From an uncultured Rhizobiaceae bacterium (GTDB lineage Bacteria; Pseudomonadota; Alphaproteobacteria; Rhizobiales; Rhizobiaceae): DNA of 64,000 nt. Positions 1 through 9,774 of the stretch are shown here, piece by piece. Made by a program: the position numbers and the translations under genes. The first letter of the stretch is position 1. Each line of letters starts with the position of its first letter. Where the stretch lies: assembly GCA_951813045.1 (NCBI GenBank), contig CATOTF010000002.1, positions 3,720,001 through 3,784,000 of the forward strand, given 5' to 3'. The notes beneath the pieces are model-generated. The model did not search any database. It was not told the DNA's origin and saw nothing but the letters and a program-made list of their open reading frames with translations.

Positions 1-2
1 CA

Positions 3-950
3 AGGGAAAGCCGTTCACGCTGGCTCGAACTGCAGGCGGAAACCGGCCAACACCTGATGTATGAATGCGGTGCACTCATTCTCGCCACCGATGGCCATTG
101 CGATTGGGAAGACGCAACGTCCGGTACCTTCGATAAAGTCGGCGTTCCTTATTACCGGTTTACCTCTGATGAAATCCGCACCCGCTTTCCACAATTCAAG
201 GTGGATGAAATCAAATACGCCCTGTTTGAACCGGAAGCCGGTCTACTCATGGCCCACCGCTGCGTGATCACGGCACTCGATCTTTTCAAAAAAGAAGGCG
301 GCATCGTCAAGCGCGGCATGGTGACAACCAACGCCAGCGAACGCCCCATGCTCGACGGCAAGGTTCTAGAAGCCGATGTCATCGTCATGTCAACAGGCGC
401 GTGGATGGCGGAAATGTTCCCGAGAACAATCGCGCCGATTTCCGCTATTATGGGCATCAATGTTCTTTACACATCAACACCGGATGGTTCCGACCAGTTC
501 GACATGGAAAACATGCCCTGCTGGATCGACCACGGACAGGGATCATTCGGTATTCCGTCGTCGGAAGGGTCCGGCGTAAAGGCCGCCGTTGTCATTCCCA
601 ACACCCCCATCGACATCAACAATGATGAACGGTTGATCGAGAAACAATCGCTGAACAAAACCCGCCAATACATCCGCCACCGCCTGCCCGGTCTGATCGG
701 CGAACGGGTGGTGGATTCAAAATTCAATCAGGTTATCCTGACCCCCGACACCCATTTCATCGTCGACTGGCACCCGGAACATAAAAACGTCCTCTTCGCA
801 GGCGGCTGCTCCGGCCACCTGTTCAAACACGGCCCCATGTTCGGCGATTTCGCAGCCGGCGTGGCGATGAAAGATTATGGCACCGCGGACAGATTTAAGA
901 TCGCGGGAAGACGCAAGCTAAGCCCGAAGGAAAGCCCGAGTGGGCGGTAG
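3..950 (+). CDS. FAD-dependent oxidoreductase, sarcosine oxidase/MTOX-like (5' partial)
   Basis: The reading frame is already open at the window edge, so the N-terminus with the Rossmann GxGxxG motif lies outside. Visible parts are the RESRSRWLELQAETG stretch typical of the monomeric sarcosine oxidase / N-methyltryptophan oxidase branch of the DAO family, and a C-terminal FAD-binding segment around GGCSGHLFKHGPMFGDFAA. These enzymes oxidise N-alkylated or primary amines with O2 or another acceptor, in the cytoplasm. The substrate cannot be read from the sequence. The last 28 codons (from AMKDYG to the TAG at 948-950) recur as decayed copies near 11941 and 14124, so the locus has relatives elsewhere in this window. 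An IS1182 element begins 30 bases after the stop. Confidence 0.8.
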   Translation, partial: RESRSRWLELQAETGQHLMYECGALILATDGHCDWEDATSGTFDKVGVPYYRFTSDEIRTRFPQFKVDEIKYALFEPEAGLLMAHRCVITALDLFKKEGGIVKRGMVTTNASERPMLDGKVLEADVIVMSTGAWMAEMFPRTIAPISAIMGINVLYTSTPDGSDQFDMENMPCWIDHGQGSFGIPSSEGSGVKAAVVIPNTPIDINNDERLIEKQSLNKTRQYIRHRLPGLIGERVVDSKFNQVILTPDTHFIVDWHPEHKNVLFAGGCSGHLFKHGPMFGDFAAGVAMKDYGTADRFKIAGRRKLSPKESPSGR

Positions 951-979
951 GGGTGGGACGTCTTCAATGACGGCAAAGA

Positions 980-998
980 GCTGATTTTGATGAAAAAG
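980..998 (+). repeat. IS1182 left terminal inverted repeat
   Basis: GCTGATTTTGATGAAAAAG matches the reverse complement of 2487-2505 at all 19 positions. Confidence 0.85.
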
Positions 999-1061
999 TC
1001 GGCCTTAAAGTAATCACCATTGGCTGATTCAGTTTGCCCATTGATTTGGGAGATTGATGCG

Positions 1062-2435
1062 ATGCTGGGACCACGCCAGGAATTTCAATCGGCTTTGTTT
1101 TACGAGTTCAATCTCGAAGACCACGTGCCTGATGATCATCTATTGCGGTCAATTGACCGGTTTGTTGATCTTGGCGATATGCGGTCGCACCTGCGCCCAT
1201 TTTACAGCGACATTGGCCGCCCTTCGGTTGATCCTGAACTGATGATCCGCATGTTGCTGGTCGGATACATCATGGGCATCCGATCTGAGCGACGGTTGTG
1301 CGATGAGGTCCATGTGAATCTTGCCTACAGATGGTTCTGCCGTCTTGATCTAGGCGACCCCGTGCCTGATCAATCGACCTTTTCCAAGAACCGCCATGGC
1401 CGGTTTCGAGAGAGCGATCTGTTCCGGCAATTGTTTGAGAGCGTTGTTACTCGTTGCATTGCTGAAGGTTTAGTTGGTGGAGAGGTGTTTGCGACTGATG
1501 CCAGCATTATTCGGGCAGATGCCAACAAGCAGAAATCGACACCAAAGGAGGAATGGGACGCATCATCACTCGATCCAGCAACTGTGCCTCGGGCTGTGAA
1601 GGAATATCTAGAGGTGCTGGATGACGCAGCATTCGGTGCCGCCAGTGAGGTCGAACCTAAGTTCACTTCACGTTCTGACCCTGCTTCCCAATGGACCGGT
1701 GCGCTCAAGGGCCCAGCTTTCTTCGCTTACTCAGACAATTACCTGATCGACACAGATCACGCGATTATCGTGGATGTGGAAGCCAGCCGTTCAATTAGAC
1801 AGGCCGAGGTTGGTTCTACACGCACCATGATCGTACGAACGCGGGAAACGTTTGACCTCTACCCCGAGATACTGGTCGCCGACACAGCTTATGGTTCCGC
1901 AGAAAACCTCAACTGGTTGGTCAACAAAGAAGGTATCCTGCCGCATATTCCAATCATCGATAAGTCGCGACGCAAGGACGGCACTTTTGAGAAAAGCGAG
2001 TTTGTCTACGACCACGAAAAGGACGCTTATATTTGTCCGATCGGATTACCGCTGCGTCCAACCCAACGGGCTTACCGGAATCGAAAATCTCCTGTAGCGG
2101 CGGACAATACGATCCGTTACCGCGCCAGCAAATATGATTGCCAGGAATGCCTGCTGAAGAAATATTGCTGCCCCAACCAACCCGTCCGCAATGTCGGCCG
2201 CCACATTTATGAAGGTGCTCGTGATTTGGCCCGCGAGCTCTCGCTGACCGACGCTTATGTCGATTCACAACGACGGCGAAAAAAGGTCGAAATGCTGTTT
2301 GCCCACCTCAAACGCATCATGAAACTCGACCGACTGCGCCTGCGGGGACCAAACGGAGCCAAAGATGAATTCCTTCTCGCAGCAACAGCACAAAACCTCA
2401 GAAAACTAGCCAAGTTGATCCCGCAACCGGTGTGA
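1062..2435 (+). CDS. IS1182-family transposase
   Basis: DDE-type transposase. The protein begins MLGPRQEFQSALFYEF and carries the N-terminal DUF772-type region (GRPSVDPELMIRMLLVGY, then RWFCRLDLGDPVPDQSTFSK). Next come the acidic catalytic region (FATDASIIRADANK, then ILVADTAYGS) and a C-terminal cysteine-containing segment (CQECLLKKYCCP), followed by RRRKKVEMLFAHLKRIM. The frame is also open upstream to a TTG at 1020, but family members usually start at MLGxRQ, so ATG 1062 is preferred. No frameshift or internal stop is seen, so the transposase may be functional. Confidence 0.88.
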   Translation: MLGPRQEFQSALFYEFNLEDHVPDDHLLRSIDRFVDLGDMRSHLRPFYSDIGRPSVDPELMIRMLLVGYIMGIRSERRLCDEVHVNLAYRWFCRLDLGDPVPDQSTFSKNRHGRFRESDLFRQLFESVVTRCIAEGLVGGEVFATDASIIRADANKQKSTPKEEWDASSLDPATVPRAVKEYLEVLDDAAFGAASEVEPKFTSRSDPASQWTGALKGPAFFAYSDNYLIDTDHAIIVDVEASRSIRQAEVGSTRTMIVRTRETFDLYPEILVADTAYGSAENLNWLVNKEGILPHIPIIDKSRRKDGTFEKSEFVYDHEKDAYICPIGLPLRPTQRAYRNRKSPVAADNTIRYRASKYDCQECLLKKYCCPNQPVRNVGRHIYEGARDLARELSLTDAYVDSQRRRKKVEMLFAHLKRIMKLDRLRLRGPNGAKDEFLLAATAQNLRKLAKLIPQPV

Positions 2436-2486
2436 AACCGGATCGGGAGACGCTCGATCAAACTCCAAAGCCGACTAAAACAAAGC

Positions 2487-2505
2487 CTTTTTCATCAAAA
2501 TCAGC
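2487..2505 (-). repeat. IS1182 right terminal inverted repeat
   Basis: Reverse complement of the left end at 980-998, 19 of 19 bases. Bases 2506-2724, between this end and the stop of the SIR2-STAND gene, hold no convincing gene. A short palindrome, GGTCAGTTCTGACC, lies near 2702-2715. Confidence 0.85.
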
Positions 2506-2724
2506 CCTACCTCGTCATTCGCCTCTTGTCGCAAATAGGAGCACGAAACACGGACCACCCGGAAAAGATTGGCCCAAATCGGTCATTCCAACATTGATTG
2601 GGCCCTCTTTCCGATACCCGGTAATCTTCCTCAAAGCTGTCATATATTTTGTATCTTGAAAAGCCGTGCAGATTGTTAAAGTTGACGACATCAAACTCAA
2701 AGGTCAGTTCTGACCGGATAACTG

Positions 2725-5700
2725 TTAACGCTGTTCAATTAGTGCCTCCTCGACACGATCAATTTCTAGTTGGAAGCCGAACTGCTTCACCATGTCTAGA
2801 GAAGCTCGCAATAACCTTCGACCCGTTTCATCCTGCTTACGCTGAAACATAGCCTTACCGTAAAGCGTGATGGCGGTTGCAAGACGCAAATTCATCTGAT
2901 TTCGCTTAGATTTTGCGATGACATCTTTCAATAGCTTTCCGGCAAGGCCGGTCTCTCCTTGATCTAACAGTAATGCAGCTCGAACATGGAGTGCTTCGCA
3001 CAACAATGTCGGCATATCCATAACCTCGGCATATCGCTCAATTTGGTGAAGATCACCGGTGAAACCACGCGCTACCACATCAGCATTCTTGATCTGGGCT
3101 CGAATACGGGCAAGACGCGCTTTGTGGTATAGGTCTTCATGACCGCCACGTTCAGCAGCGGCAAGCGCTTCTGCGTGATATAATGTTGCTTTCTCGGATT
3201 CAGCGGTATGTCTGAATAAATCACCCAAATGACGTGAAAAAATCGAAATACCTCTGCTGTCCTCCAGAGAGTGAAGGCGTTTGAGCGCGCGGTTGTATTG
3301 TTTTTCAGCTCGGCGAAATTGACCACGGAGGTGACTGACCAGTCCGCGATATCCATAGGCCAATGCTCTAACTGCACCGCCATCCTCACTGTTGACGATA
3401 ATGCTATCAAGCCGAGATGCTGCACTCTCCAACTTCCCGCGTTCAATTTGAACAACGGCAAGATTAATCCCTATGCGACAATGCTGGTCACCTCCGTCAC
3501 CTCGGCCTTCTATATCACGGTTGAGATGCATAGCCTGCCGCAAGAAATTGTGAGCGTCCGTTAAATTGCCCTGTACCAAACAAACAACTCCGCATTCGTT
3601 ATAGAGCCAAATTATTTCGTCGATGTAGAAAGGTTTTATGTGCCTTGGAGGTTCTTCCGGGCCCCGATTGTTGTCCTGTTCCTTATCAAGTGAGAATGCT
3701 TTTCTGAGTAACCAACGCAATTGGATACGATGTTCTTCAAAGCACCCAGCATGTTGAATACCTGCAATTCCATCAACTTTGTATTCTTCGAAACGTGAAA
3801 CTACGGCAACTGAGAACGTTGACCTTAGTATGCCGAGTGCAGCACGTAACGCCTGAATCCGAGTCGGCATCTCTGCTGTTCCAAAATGCCACGGCTCACC
3901 ATTAGTCGATAAAGCATGCCGGTCAGCGTATTCACTCAAATCAGCAACGAGTTCGCGCATAAAACGATAAGCTTCAGTACTGGGGCGTGGCAAGTCTCTC
4001 GGCATTGAACCATATAAAGTAGCCGCGTAATCATTTGCGTGAATGAATTCCGTTAAGGATCCGCCCATTTTTCGCATAACGTGGCGTTGAACGAGCCTAT
4101 GTAATGCATAACGATGTTGATTTTTTGGGTCATCCTGCAAGACTTCGCGATGATCCCCATCTTTTATTTCGTCTCCTTTCTGATACAATTTCTTTATCCG
4201 GGGGTGGGGAGATAATTTAAAAACCAGACCACATCGTTCCAAATAGTTCATCACCTGCCGCAATTCCAATGTCCTGCGATCGAGGCTTTTATCGGAGGCA
4301 AGGTCATGTGTGCGTATTGCAGAATGCCGGTCAAACCAGCGCCTAATTTCTGGTACACGGATCAACACATCGCAACTGGTCGGTTGTCCGATAACTGCGA
4401 GATGACGAATAACTGCCAAATGAAGATTAATATCTCGCATTGCGATACCTGAACGATGAAATCGTTCGTAAAGATCTAGCACGTTGGAAACTATGATCTC
4501 TTCTCGTCGCTCATCGCTGGCTGCATTAACTTGATCGATCACCGAATTCATAAATCGGTCAGCTTCACGTTTTGCATCGTCTACATCCACACAAAAGCGA
4601 GTGAGGAATTCTGTTGCTGCCAGCAGAATAGTAAAACTGAATCGATTGTACTGCAGCGCGCTTCTTAACCGAACCCAATCATTATGGGCATCCTTGTCTT
4701 TTTTTAATTTGACTTCGAAGGTGCTTTTATTTTTCCCATAATGCTGCAGGATCAGCTTTTGAAACGCTTTGTTATAAATCCCAGAAGTTTTAGCTTCATC
4801 AAAAGCAGAGTTGGGTCCCGAGATTCTCGGAATAAATTTTTCGCCAAAGGAATCTACAATTTGCTGCTTATGATGGTCAATGTCGCAACTGCGAGAAAAC
4901 TCTTCTGAATTCGGATTGAAATTATCTACTCTTTCACCTTTCATGAATTTGTGCGAACTAACTAAGGCCTTTCTCGCCTGATTCTTACTTAACGTATTCT
5001 GCTCTTGTGCAACCAACAAATGGCTTGCAAGTACGGGGAAATTGTCAGCCATGAATTGTTCTTGCTGCATGATTCTACAAATGTGAAGATACAAGCCCGG
5101 CGTAGGTTCGATTTTTGCGTTTTCTCCAATTAGCTTGCCGCCGCTTCGATAAGTGCTTCTTGCCATCAGCTTGGTATCTTTAAGTCGGCGAACCATTTGA
5201 GCAAGTCCAAATGCTTCAATTCCTGGACGCAACAGGAATTCAAAGACGGGTGCTCTTTCTCCTTTCCGTAAGAAGTCTGGGAGATTATTCTCCTCACACA
5301 CCATGATAAAATCTATGGGTAATCCGGCAAATTGAGATGAGTTAATAAGGTCGAAAGTTCGGCGGATTTGGTCGTTTTTTGATTGTCCACCATTTCCGAG
5401 CAAAGCATCAACAGGTGACAGGCAAACTAATATTCTTTTCTTATTTTTCCTGCCGTATTTCTTCCAATATTCAAGTAATTCTTTTAGGGTTTGCAACCTG
5501 GAAAGGTTTTTTACTTGTTTGCCGATTTCCGTAATTTGGGCGTCAAACTTCTCGCCCACCTCTTCCCCGCTTTCGATGCGAGCAATAGTCTCTATTATTG
5601 CTTGATTGACCATGTCCCAGGTTGATGAGGTCTCGGTTGAAAAGCTGTAATTGATAAATATAGCCGAAACATAATGGGGTTTTTGAGCCGGATACCAAGA

Positions 5701-8127
5701 CTTTTCGATGAAGGTGTGTAGTCCGGCACGGCTCTGCATGGCAGACATAAAGACCCCCTTACCCAGCCCACGATGAGCTGCAATAAAGAAAGTCCGACGG
5801 CCCTTATGAGCTTTGAGTGGCTTTCCAACTAGCGTAGAATCCAATGAAGCAAGAAAGGTGTCGACTGCGCGAACTCCTGTATAGGCAGCTTCTTCATTTT
5901 TGTCATGAGCTTTTTGTTCGAGCTCGAGAATCGATTTCTGGTCCGGCACCTTATTTGATAGAATCGTATATAGATTTTCGATGTGGTGCCGGACGTACCG
6001 GAAAGGTTCAATGCCGTATGTTTCTTCATTTTTTTGGTCATCCCTAAGAATATCGAAAGCCGGCACACGTTCCTTAGGTTTTTCCTGCCAATCGTTCCAC
6101 CAGCGCCTCCAGCGGGCGTCAAGATGACGAAGATTGGCTGAAAGAAAAATGGAATATATGGATTGTTTGATGCCATCCAAACCAGCTTGAACGGCTATGC
6201 AGTCCCGAATTAGGGCTTCAATCTGCGATTTTCTCTTATCGGGCGAAAAAAGATTTTTATAGTTCGTCTTCATGTCTTTAATAAATTGAGTAGGGTTTTC
6301 ATCCTTTGGAATAAACGGTTTAGCGGTAGACGTTTTTAAGTTCATAGCCGACCCACGATTTCGAATGATAGTCTCAAAGTTCTTCAGCAGGGCAAGTTCG
6401 AACTCTACATTTAGTTTCTCATCAGGCGTTGCTTTTCCAGTTTGCTGCTCAAACCGCAAAACCGGATCACCGTAACTCTTGAAAAATATTTCCACGATAC
6501 CGCGTTCACCAAAAAACTTCTGACCAGTTCCAAATGGCTTCAGTTGTTTATCATTAAGTCCTGCCAGAGAATTTAGAGATTGTTCAGCCACCCAGTCGTT
6601 CAATAGGGATGCCCTCATTTTTGGGGATATTCTTGTGAAACAAGTCTGCTTGAGCAGACTCCATTCACAATACATCGAACAGGCTTCGCGAAGAGCTTTC
6701 GTTGCGGAGTACTTTTTATCTTTTTCATTTCGGCGATTCATCTCAGGCTCAATCCGTCGAAGCGCTTTTAATTGCGCATTGTTTACTTCAGCCAATGTTG
6801 AAACGATATTTGAAAATAGGTGCAGCCATGAAATTTTGGTGCCGGTTGCCACTGCTTCTAACGATGCTGGTCCCTCACCAGCATTTGATTTTTCCAATTC
6901 GCAGTACGCATCTCCATAATATATAGGGAGAACCCCGAAGCGGGTGAATAAAGTGGACGCTTCGGCGCGCATTTGATCTTCGCTCTTGCTGCCGGGCAAC
7001 AATGCTATAGCAACCCTGTCCTTTCGCTTTTCCTGATCACTTACAAACTGCCTTAAAGGACGCATAACATCATCTTCAGTCATTCCGATGCCGAGAAATA
7101 GTACTGGGTTGGCTGAAAACGCCAGATCGATTGCTTCGTTGACCATATCACGTCGATCATCAGACTTCAGATAGAGGTTCATATAGTCACGCTCGGTCAG
7201 CACAATATCAGAATCTGCAGTTGCTAGACCGTGCAAATGAAATACCGAGCCGTCATTTCCTTCCAAATTCAACGTAAAGGACAGAAGATCGGCGGTGTGA
7301 TCCCTTTGAAAGGTTGTATCGGTGACCCGCCCTCCAAGGGCATCTATGCGAGGTTGTTGATCGCCAACTTCCTGGGGCGAAACACTGTGCCGGCTGATTT
7401 CATAACCACGATCATCAAGCATTCGCTCGATTTCCAGATCGTAATTGGTTGTAAGAAACTTATTAATCCCGAGATGCAAAGAAAGTTGAGACAATGGGTC
7501 CATTTTCTCGTGAATAATTGAATGACGACTGATGAAATCAATCTTTCTGATTTCATGGCGGAAATATTGCAAACTATTGGAGGCGCTTCCTTTCTTCGCG
7601 CGAATGTTTTTGAATGTGTTATTGTCCAACAAACACATAGGGTCGCTCAATTTCGATAATAACATACCCACGATAAAACGCCTCGTAGGTGTCCAGACAG
7701 ATCGAAGTCCGCCTCGTTTTTTTTCCTCATTTAGGTTACGAATGACCTTATAAGTTCCGGTCCATTGATCGTGTGCTACGTCCGTCTCAATGAGCTCACA
7801 CCAATTCAGAAGGTCAGTGACGCTTTCTTTCTTGAAGAATCCGAGTACCTGATACCGCGATGGTGTATCAGGTATCCCAGGAACGTTTCGGGTGAGACTA
7901 TCCGGATCAAGACTAGGGAAAGTTTCTTTGATTTGACCCCAGTTGTCCCGTCGGGTTGTAGATTGGCGTGTAGGTTTAGATCTCAGCTTTGGGATGCCTA
8001 AAGGTTTTAAAGAATCTGGATTGGTCAACGACTTACGCGGCCATTTGATCTCTATGATTGAACCTGGTCGACCTCCATCTGCAGCTGTTTTCCAGTCCTC
8101 ACGCCCATTCTCAGGCAAATATCGCAT
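2725..8127 (-). CDS. C-terminal fragment of SIR2-STAND-TPR protein
   Basis: A 1800-residue open frame from the first ATG beyond the IS21 end. The frame stays open into the IS on the antisense strand, but that part is not real coding sequence. Around residue 226 is TTNYD, around 298 HLHG, and around 345 LGIGMTEDD; these are the later half of a SIR2-type NAD-binding domain. Near residue 783 is AAHRGLGKG, a variant P-loop lacking the usual first Gly and final Ser/Thr. Near 901 is ILVCLSPVDALL, a Walker-B-like strand. From about 1555 to the end are helical pairs of TPR type (NECGVVCLVQGNLTDA, YRGLVSHLRGQFRRAE). It lacks its own upstream promoter and the GTGVS loop, which lies in 10617-11483. The region is richer in A and T than the flanking genes, which fits horizontal origin. 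Confidence 0.72.
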   Translation of the reverse strand: MRYLPENGREDWKTAADGGRPGSIIEIKWPRKSLTNPDSLKPLGIPKLRSKPTRQSTTRRDNWGQIKETFPSLDPDSLTRNVPGIPDTPSRYQVLGFFKKESVTDLLNWCELIETDVAHDQWTGTYKVIRNLNEEKKRGGLRSVWTPTRRFIVGMLLSKLSDPMCLLDNNTFKNIRAKKGSASNSLQYFRHEIRKIDFISRHSIIHEKMDPLSQLSLHLGINKFLTTNYDLEIERMLDDRGYEISRHSVSPQEVGDQQPRIDALGGRVTDTTFQRDHTADLLSFTLNLEGNDGSVFHLHGLATADSDIVLTERDYMNLYLKSDDRRDMVNEAIDLAFSANPVLFLGIGMTEDDVMRPLRQFVSDQEKRKDRVAIALLPGSKSEDQMRAEASTLFTRFGVLPIYYGDAYCELEKSNAGEGPASLEAVATGTKISWLHLFSNIVSTLAEVNNAQLKALRRIEPEMNRRNEKDKKYSATKALREACSMYCEWSLLKQTCFTRISPKMRASLLNDWVAEQSLNSLAGLNDKQLKPFGTGQKFFGERGIVEIFFKSYGDPVLRFEQQTGKATPDEKLNVEFELALLKNFETIIRNRGSAMNLKTSTAKPFIPKDENPTQFIKDMKTNYKNLFSPDKRKSQIEALIRDCIAVQAGLDGIKQSIYSIFLSANLRHLDARWRRWWNDWQEKPKERVPAFDILRDDQKNEETYGIEPFRYVRHHIENLYTILSNKVPDQKSILELEQKAHDKNEEAAYTGVRAVDTFLASLDSTLVGKPLKAHKGRRTFFIAAHRGLGKGVFMSAMQSRAGLHTFIEKSWYPAQKPHYVSAIFINYSFSTETSSTWDMVNQAIIETIARIESGEEVGEKFDAQITEIGKQVKNLSRLQTLKELLEYWKKYGRKNKKRILVCLSPVDALLGNGGQSKNDQIRRTFDLINSSQFAGLPIDFIMVCEENNLPDFLRKGERAPVFEFLLRPGIEAFGLAQMVRRLKDTKLMARSTYRSGGKLIGENAKIEPTPGLYLHICRIMQQEQFMADNFPVLASHLLVAQEQNTLSKNQARKALVSSHKFMKGERVDNFNPNSEEFSRSCDIDHHKQQIVDSFGEKFIPRISGPNSAFDEAKTSGIYNKAFQKLILQHYGKNKSTFEVKLKKDKDAHNDWVRLRSALQYNRFSFTILLAATEFLTRFCVDVDDAKREADRFMNSVIDQVNAASDERREEIIVSNVLDLYERFHRSGIAMRDINLHLAVIRHLAVIGQPTSCDVLIRVPEIRRWFDRHSAIRTHDLASDKSLDRRTLELRQVMNYLERCGLVFKLSPHPRIKKLYQKGDEIKDGDHREVLQDDPKNQHRYALHRLVQRHVMRKMGGSLTEFIHANDYAATLYGSMPRDLPRPSTEAYRFMRELVADLSEYADRHALSTNGEPWHFGTAEMPTRIQALRAALGILRSTFSVAVVSRFEEYKVDGIAGIQHAGCFEEHRIQLRWLLRKAFSLDKEQDNNRGPEEPPRHIKPFYIDEIIWLYNECGVVCLVQGNLTDAHNFLRQAMHLNRDIEGRGDGGDQHCRIGINLAVVQIERGKLESAASRLDSIIVNSEDGGAVRALAYGYRGLVSHLRGQFRRAEKQYNRALKRLHSLEDSRGISIFSRHLGDLFRHTAESEKATLYHAEALAAAERGGHEDLYHKARLARIRAQIKNADVVARGFTGDLHQIERYAEVMDMPTLLCEALHVRAALLLDQGETGLAGKLLKDVIAKSKRNQMNLRLATAITLYGKAMFQRKQDETGRRLLRASLDMVKQFGFQLEIDRVEEALIEQR

Positions 8128-8274
8128 TGCCGTCGTGATAATATGCTCAGCGTGGGAGCATTCGTTGTGAATCCCGGAGACAAAATGACCACAGAAATGG
8201 TTGGGTAATCTGACCGTCGCGGAGTAAAATTCCGCACTCTGACACCTTGTGCTTGTGAGTATTAGGTGGGGAAG

Positions 8275-9774
8275 ATGTATTCTGTGGATTTGTATAGTCG
8301 GGTGCGTCGAGCGTGCCATGTGGATGGGAAGAACAATAGCGAGGTGGCCCGTTTGTTCGGGATTGATCGCAAAACCGTGGCGAAGATCCTGAAGCACTCG
8401 GTTCCGCCCGGTTATCAAAGAACGACCGCGCCTGTTCGCCCGAAGTTGGATCCGTTTGTTGGGATAATTGATCAGATCCTGAAAGACGACAAAAAGGTCA
8501 TCAAAAAGCAACGGCACACAGCCAAGCGTATTCATGCGCGGTTACGGGATGAGCACGGGTTCACTGGCGGGATCACCATTGTCACTGATTATGTGCGTGA
8601 GAAGCAAAGACGAACCCAGGAGGTGTTTGTTCCTCTGGTTCACGCGCCCGGCCATGCTCAGGTCGATTTTGGTGAGACGTTCGGCGTGATCGACGGTGTC
8701 GAACGCAAGCTGCATTACATCGCTATATCGTTGCCGCATTCGGATGCGTTCTTCATGAAGGCGTATCCGGCGGAAACAACAGAAGCCTTCTGTGACGGTC
8801 ACAATGCTGCGTTTGCTTTCTTCGGCGGTGTGCCGTTGTCGATGCTCTACGACAACACCGTGATTGCAGTTGCAAAGATCCTGGGCGGTGGCAAACGGAT
8901 ACGCACGAGAACTTTCTCAGAGCTACAATCGCACTATCTGTTTGAGGATAAGTTTGGTCGCCCTGGCAAAGGCAATGATAAAGGGAATGTCGAAGGCGTC
9001 ATTGGTTACGGTCGCAGGAACTTTCTCATCCCAGCCCCACGGTTCGACAGCTTTGATGCCTTGAACGCCTGGTTGGAAGAATGCTGCCTGAAGCGTCAGG
9101 ATGATGTTGTTCGCGGACATGGTGAGAGTATTGGTGAACGATTGCTGAGAGACCTGGACGCGCTGATGGCATTGCCCCCAACGCCATACGACGCGTGTGA
9201 AAAGTTTAGCACGCGGGCAACGTCAATCTCGATGATCCGCTACCGCAATAATGATTACTCCGTTCCTGTCGCCTTTGCCCATCATGAGGTTCAGGTTCGC
9301 GGTTACATCCATGAGGTTGTGATTGGCAGTGGAACCGAGATTATTGCCCGCCATCGTCGGTCTTATGAGAAGGCAGACATGATCTTCGACCCGCTTCACT
9401 ATCTGCCCTTGCTGGAACAAAAGGTAGGTGCTCTCGATCAGGCGGCACCATTGCAAGGCTGGGGTTTACCCGATGCATTTGCGATCCTTCATCGTTTATT
9501 AGAAGCCCGCATGGGTAAGGCGGGAAAACGCGAGTATGTTCAGATCCTGCGTCTGCTGGAAACTTTTGAGCTGGAGCACGTTCACGCCGCAATCCAACAA
9601 GCTTTGGATCTGGGTGCCATTGGCTATGATGCGATCAAGCACCTTATTCTGTGCCGGATCGAGCGGCGACCGCCCAGGCTTGATCTCGACATCTACCCCT
9701 ATTTGCCCAAAGCGGTGGTCGAGACGACAAAACCTGCCAGCTATGCCGTGCTGTTGTCGGAGGCGGCAGCATGA
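8275..9774 (+). CDS. istA: IS21-family transposase IstA
   Basis: Integrase-type DDE transposase. The N-terminus has a helix-turn-helix (NNSEVARLFGIDRKTVAKIL), and the retroviral-integrase core begins at HAPGHAQVDFGETFG, with MLYDNTV carrying the second acidic residue. ATG 8275 (MYSVDLYSRVRRAC) fits other IstA proteins and has AGGTGGGG upstream; a GTG at 8266 is the alternative. The stop overlaps the istB start. The gene is intact, so the element may still move. It acts with IstB to assemble the transposition complex. Confidence 0.92.
   Translation: MYSVDLYSRVRRACHVDGKNNSEVARLFGIDRKTVAKILKHSVPPGYQRTTAPVRPKLDPFVGIIDQILKDDKKVIKKQRHTAKRIHARLRDEHGFTGGITIVTDYVREKQRRTQEVFVPLVHAPGHAQVDFGETFGVIDGVERKLHYIAISLPHSDAFFMKAYPAETTEAFCDGHNAAFAFFGGVPLSMLYDNTVIAVAKILGGGKRIRTRTFSELQSHYLFEDKFGRPGKGNDKGNVEGVIGYGRRNFLIPAPRFDSFDALNAWLEECCLKRQDDVVRGHGESIGERLLRDLDALMALPPTPYDACEKFSTRATSISMIRYRNNDYSVPVAFAHHEVQVRGYIHEVVIGSGTEIIARHRRSYEKADMIFDPLHYLPLLEQKVGALDQAAPLQGWGLPDAFAILHRLLEARMGKAGKREYVQILRLLETFELEHVHAAIQQALDLGAIGYDAIKHLILCRIERRPPRLDLDIYPYLPKAVVETTKPASYAVLLSEAAA

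Larger units (their letters stand above)
980..2505 (+). mobile_element. IS1182-family insertion sequence
   Basis: A single transposase gene is bounded by 19-base perfect terminal inverted repeats: GCTGATTTTGATGAAAAAG at 980-998 and its reverse complement at 2487-2505. Total length is about 1526 bases, normal for the family. I see no convincing target duplication in the flanks (AAAGA on the left, CCTAC on the right). The element lies directly behind the flavoprotein gene and ahead of the 3' end of the broken SIR2-STAND gene. Confidence 0.85.

Noticed and set aside
2515-2700. A 61-codon minus-strand frame between the IS1182 end and the SIR2-STAND gene
   Set aside because: No ribosome site or homology that I recognise; short enough to be chance.
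8128-8535. The minus-strand SIR2-STAND frame stays open for 136 more codons to an ATG at 8535
   Set aside because: Most of this stretch is antisense to istA inside the IS21 element and reads unlike any domain. Only the part below 8216 belongs to the host gene.
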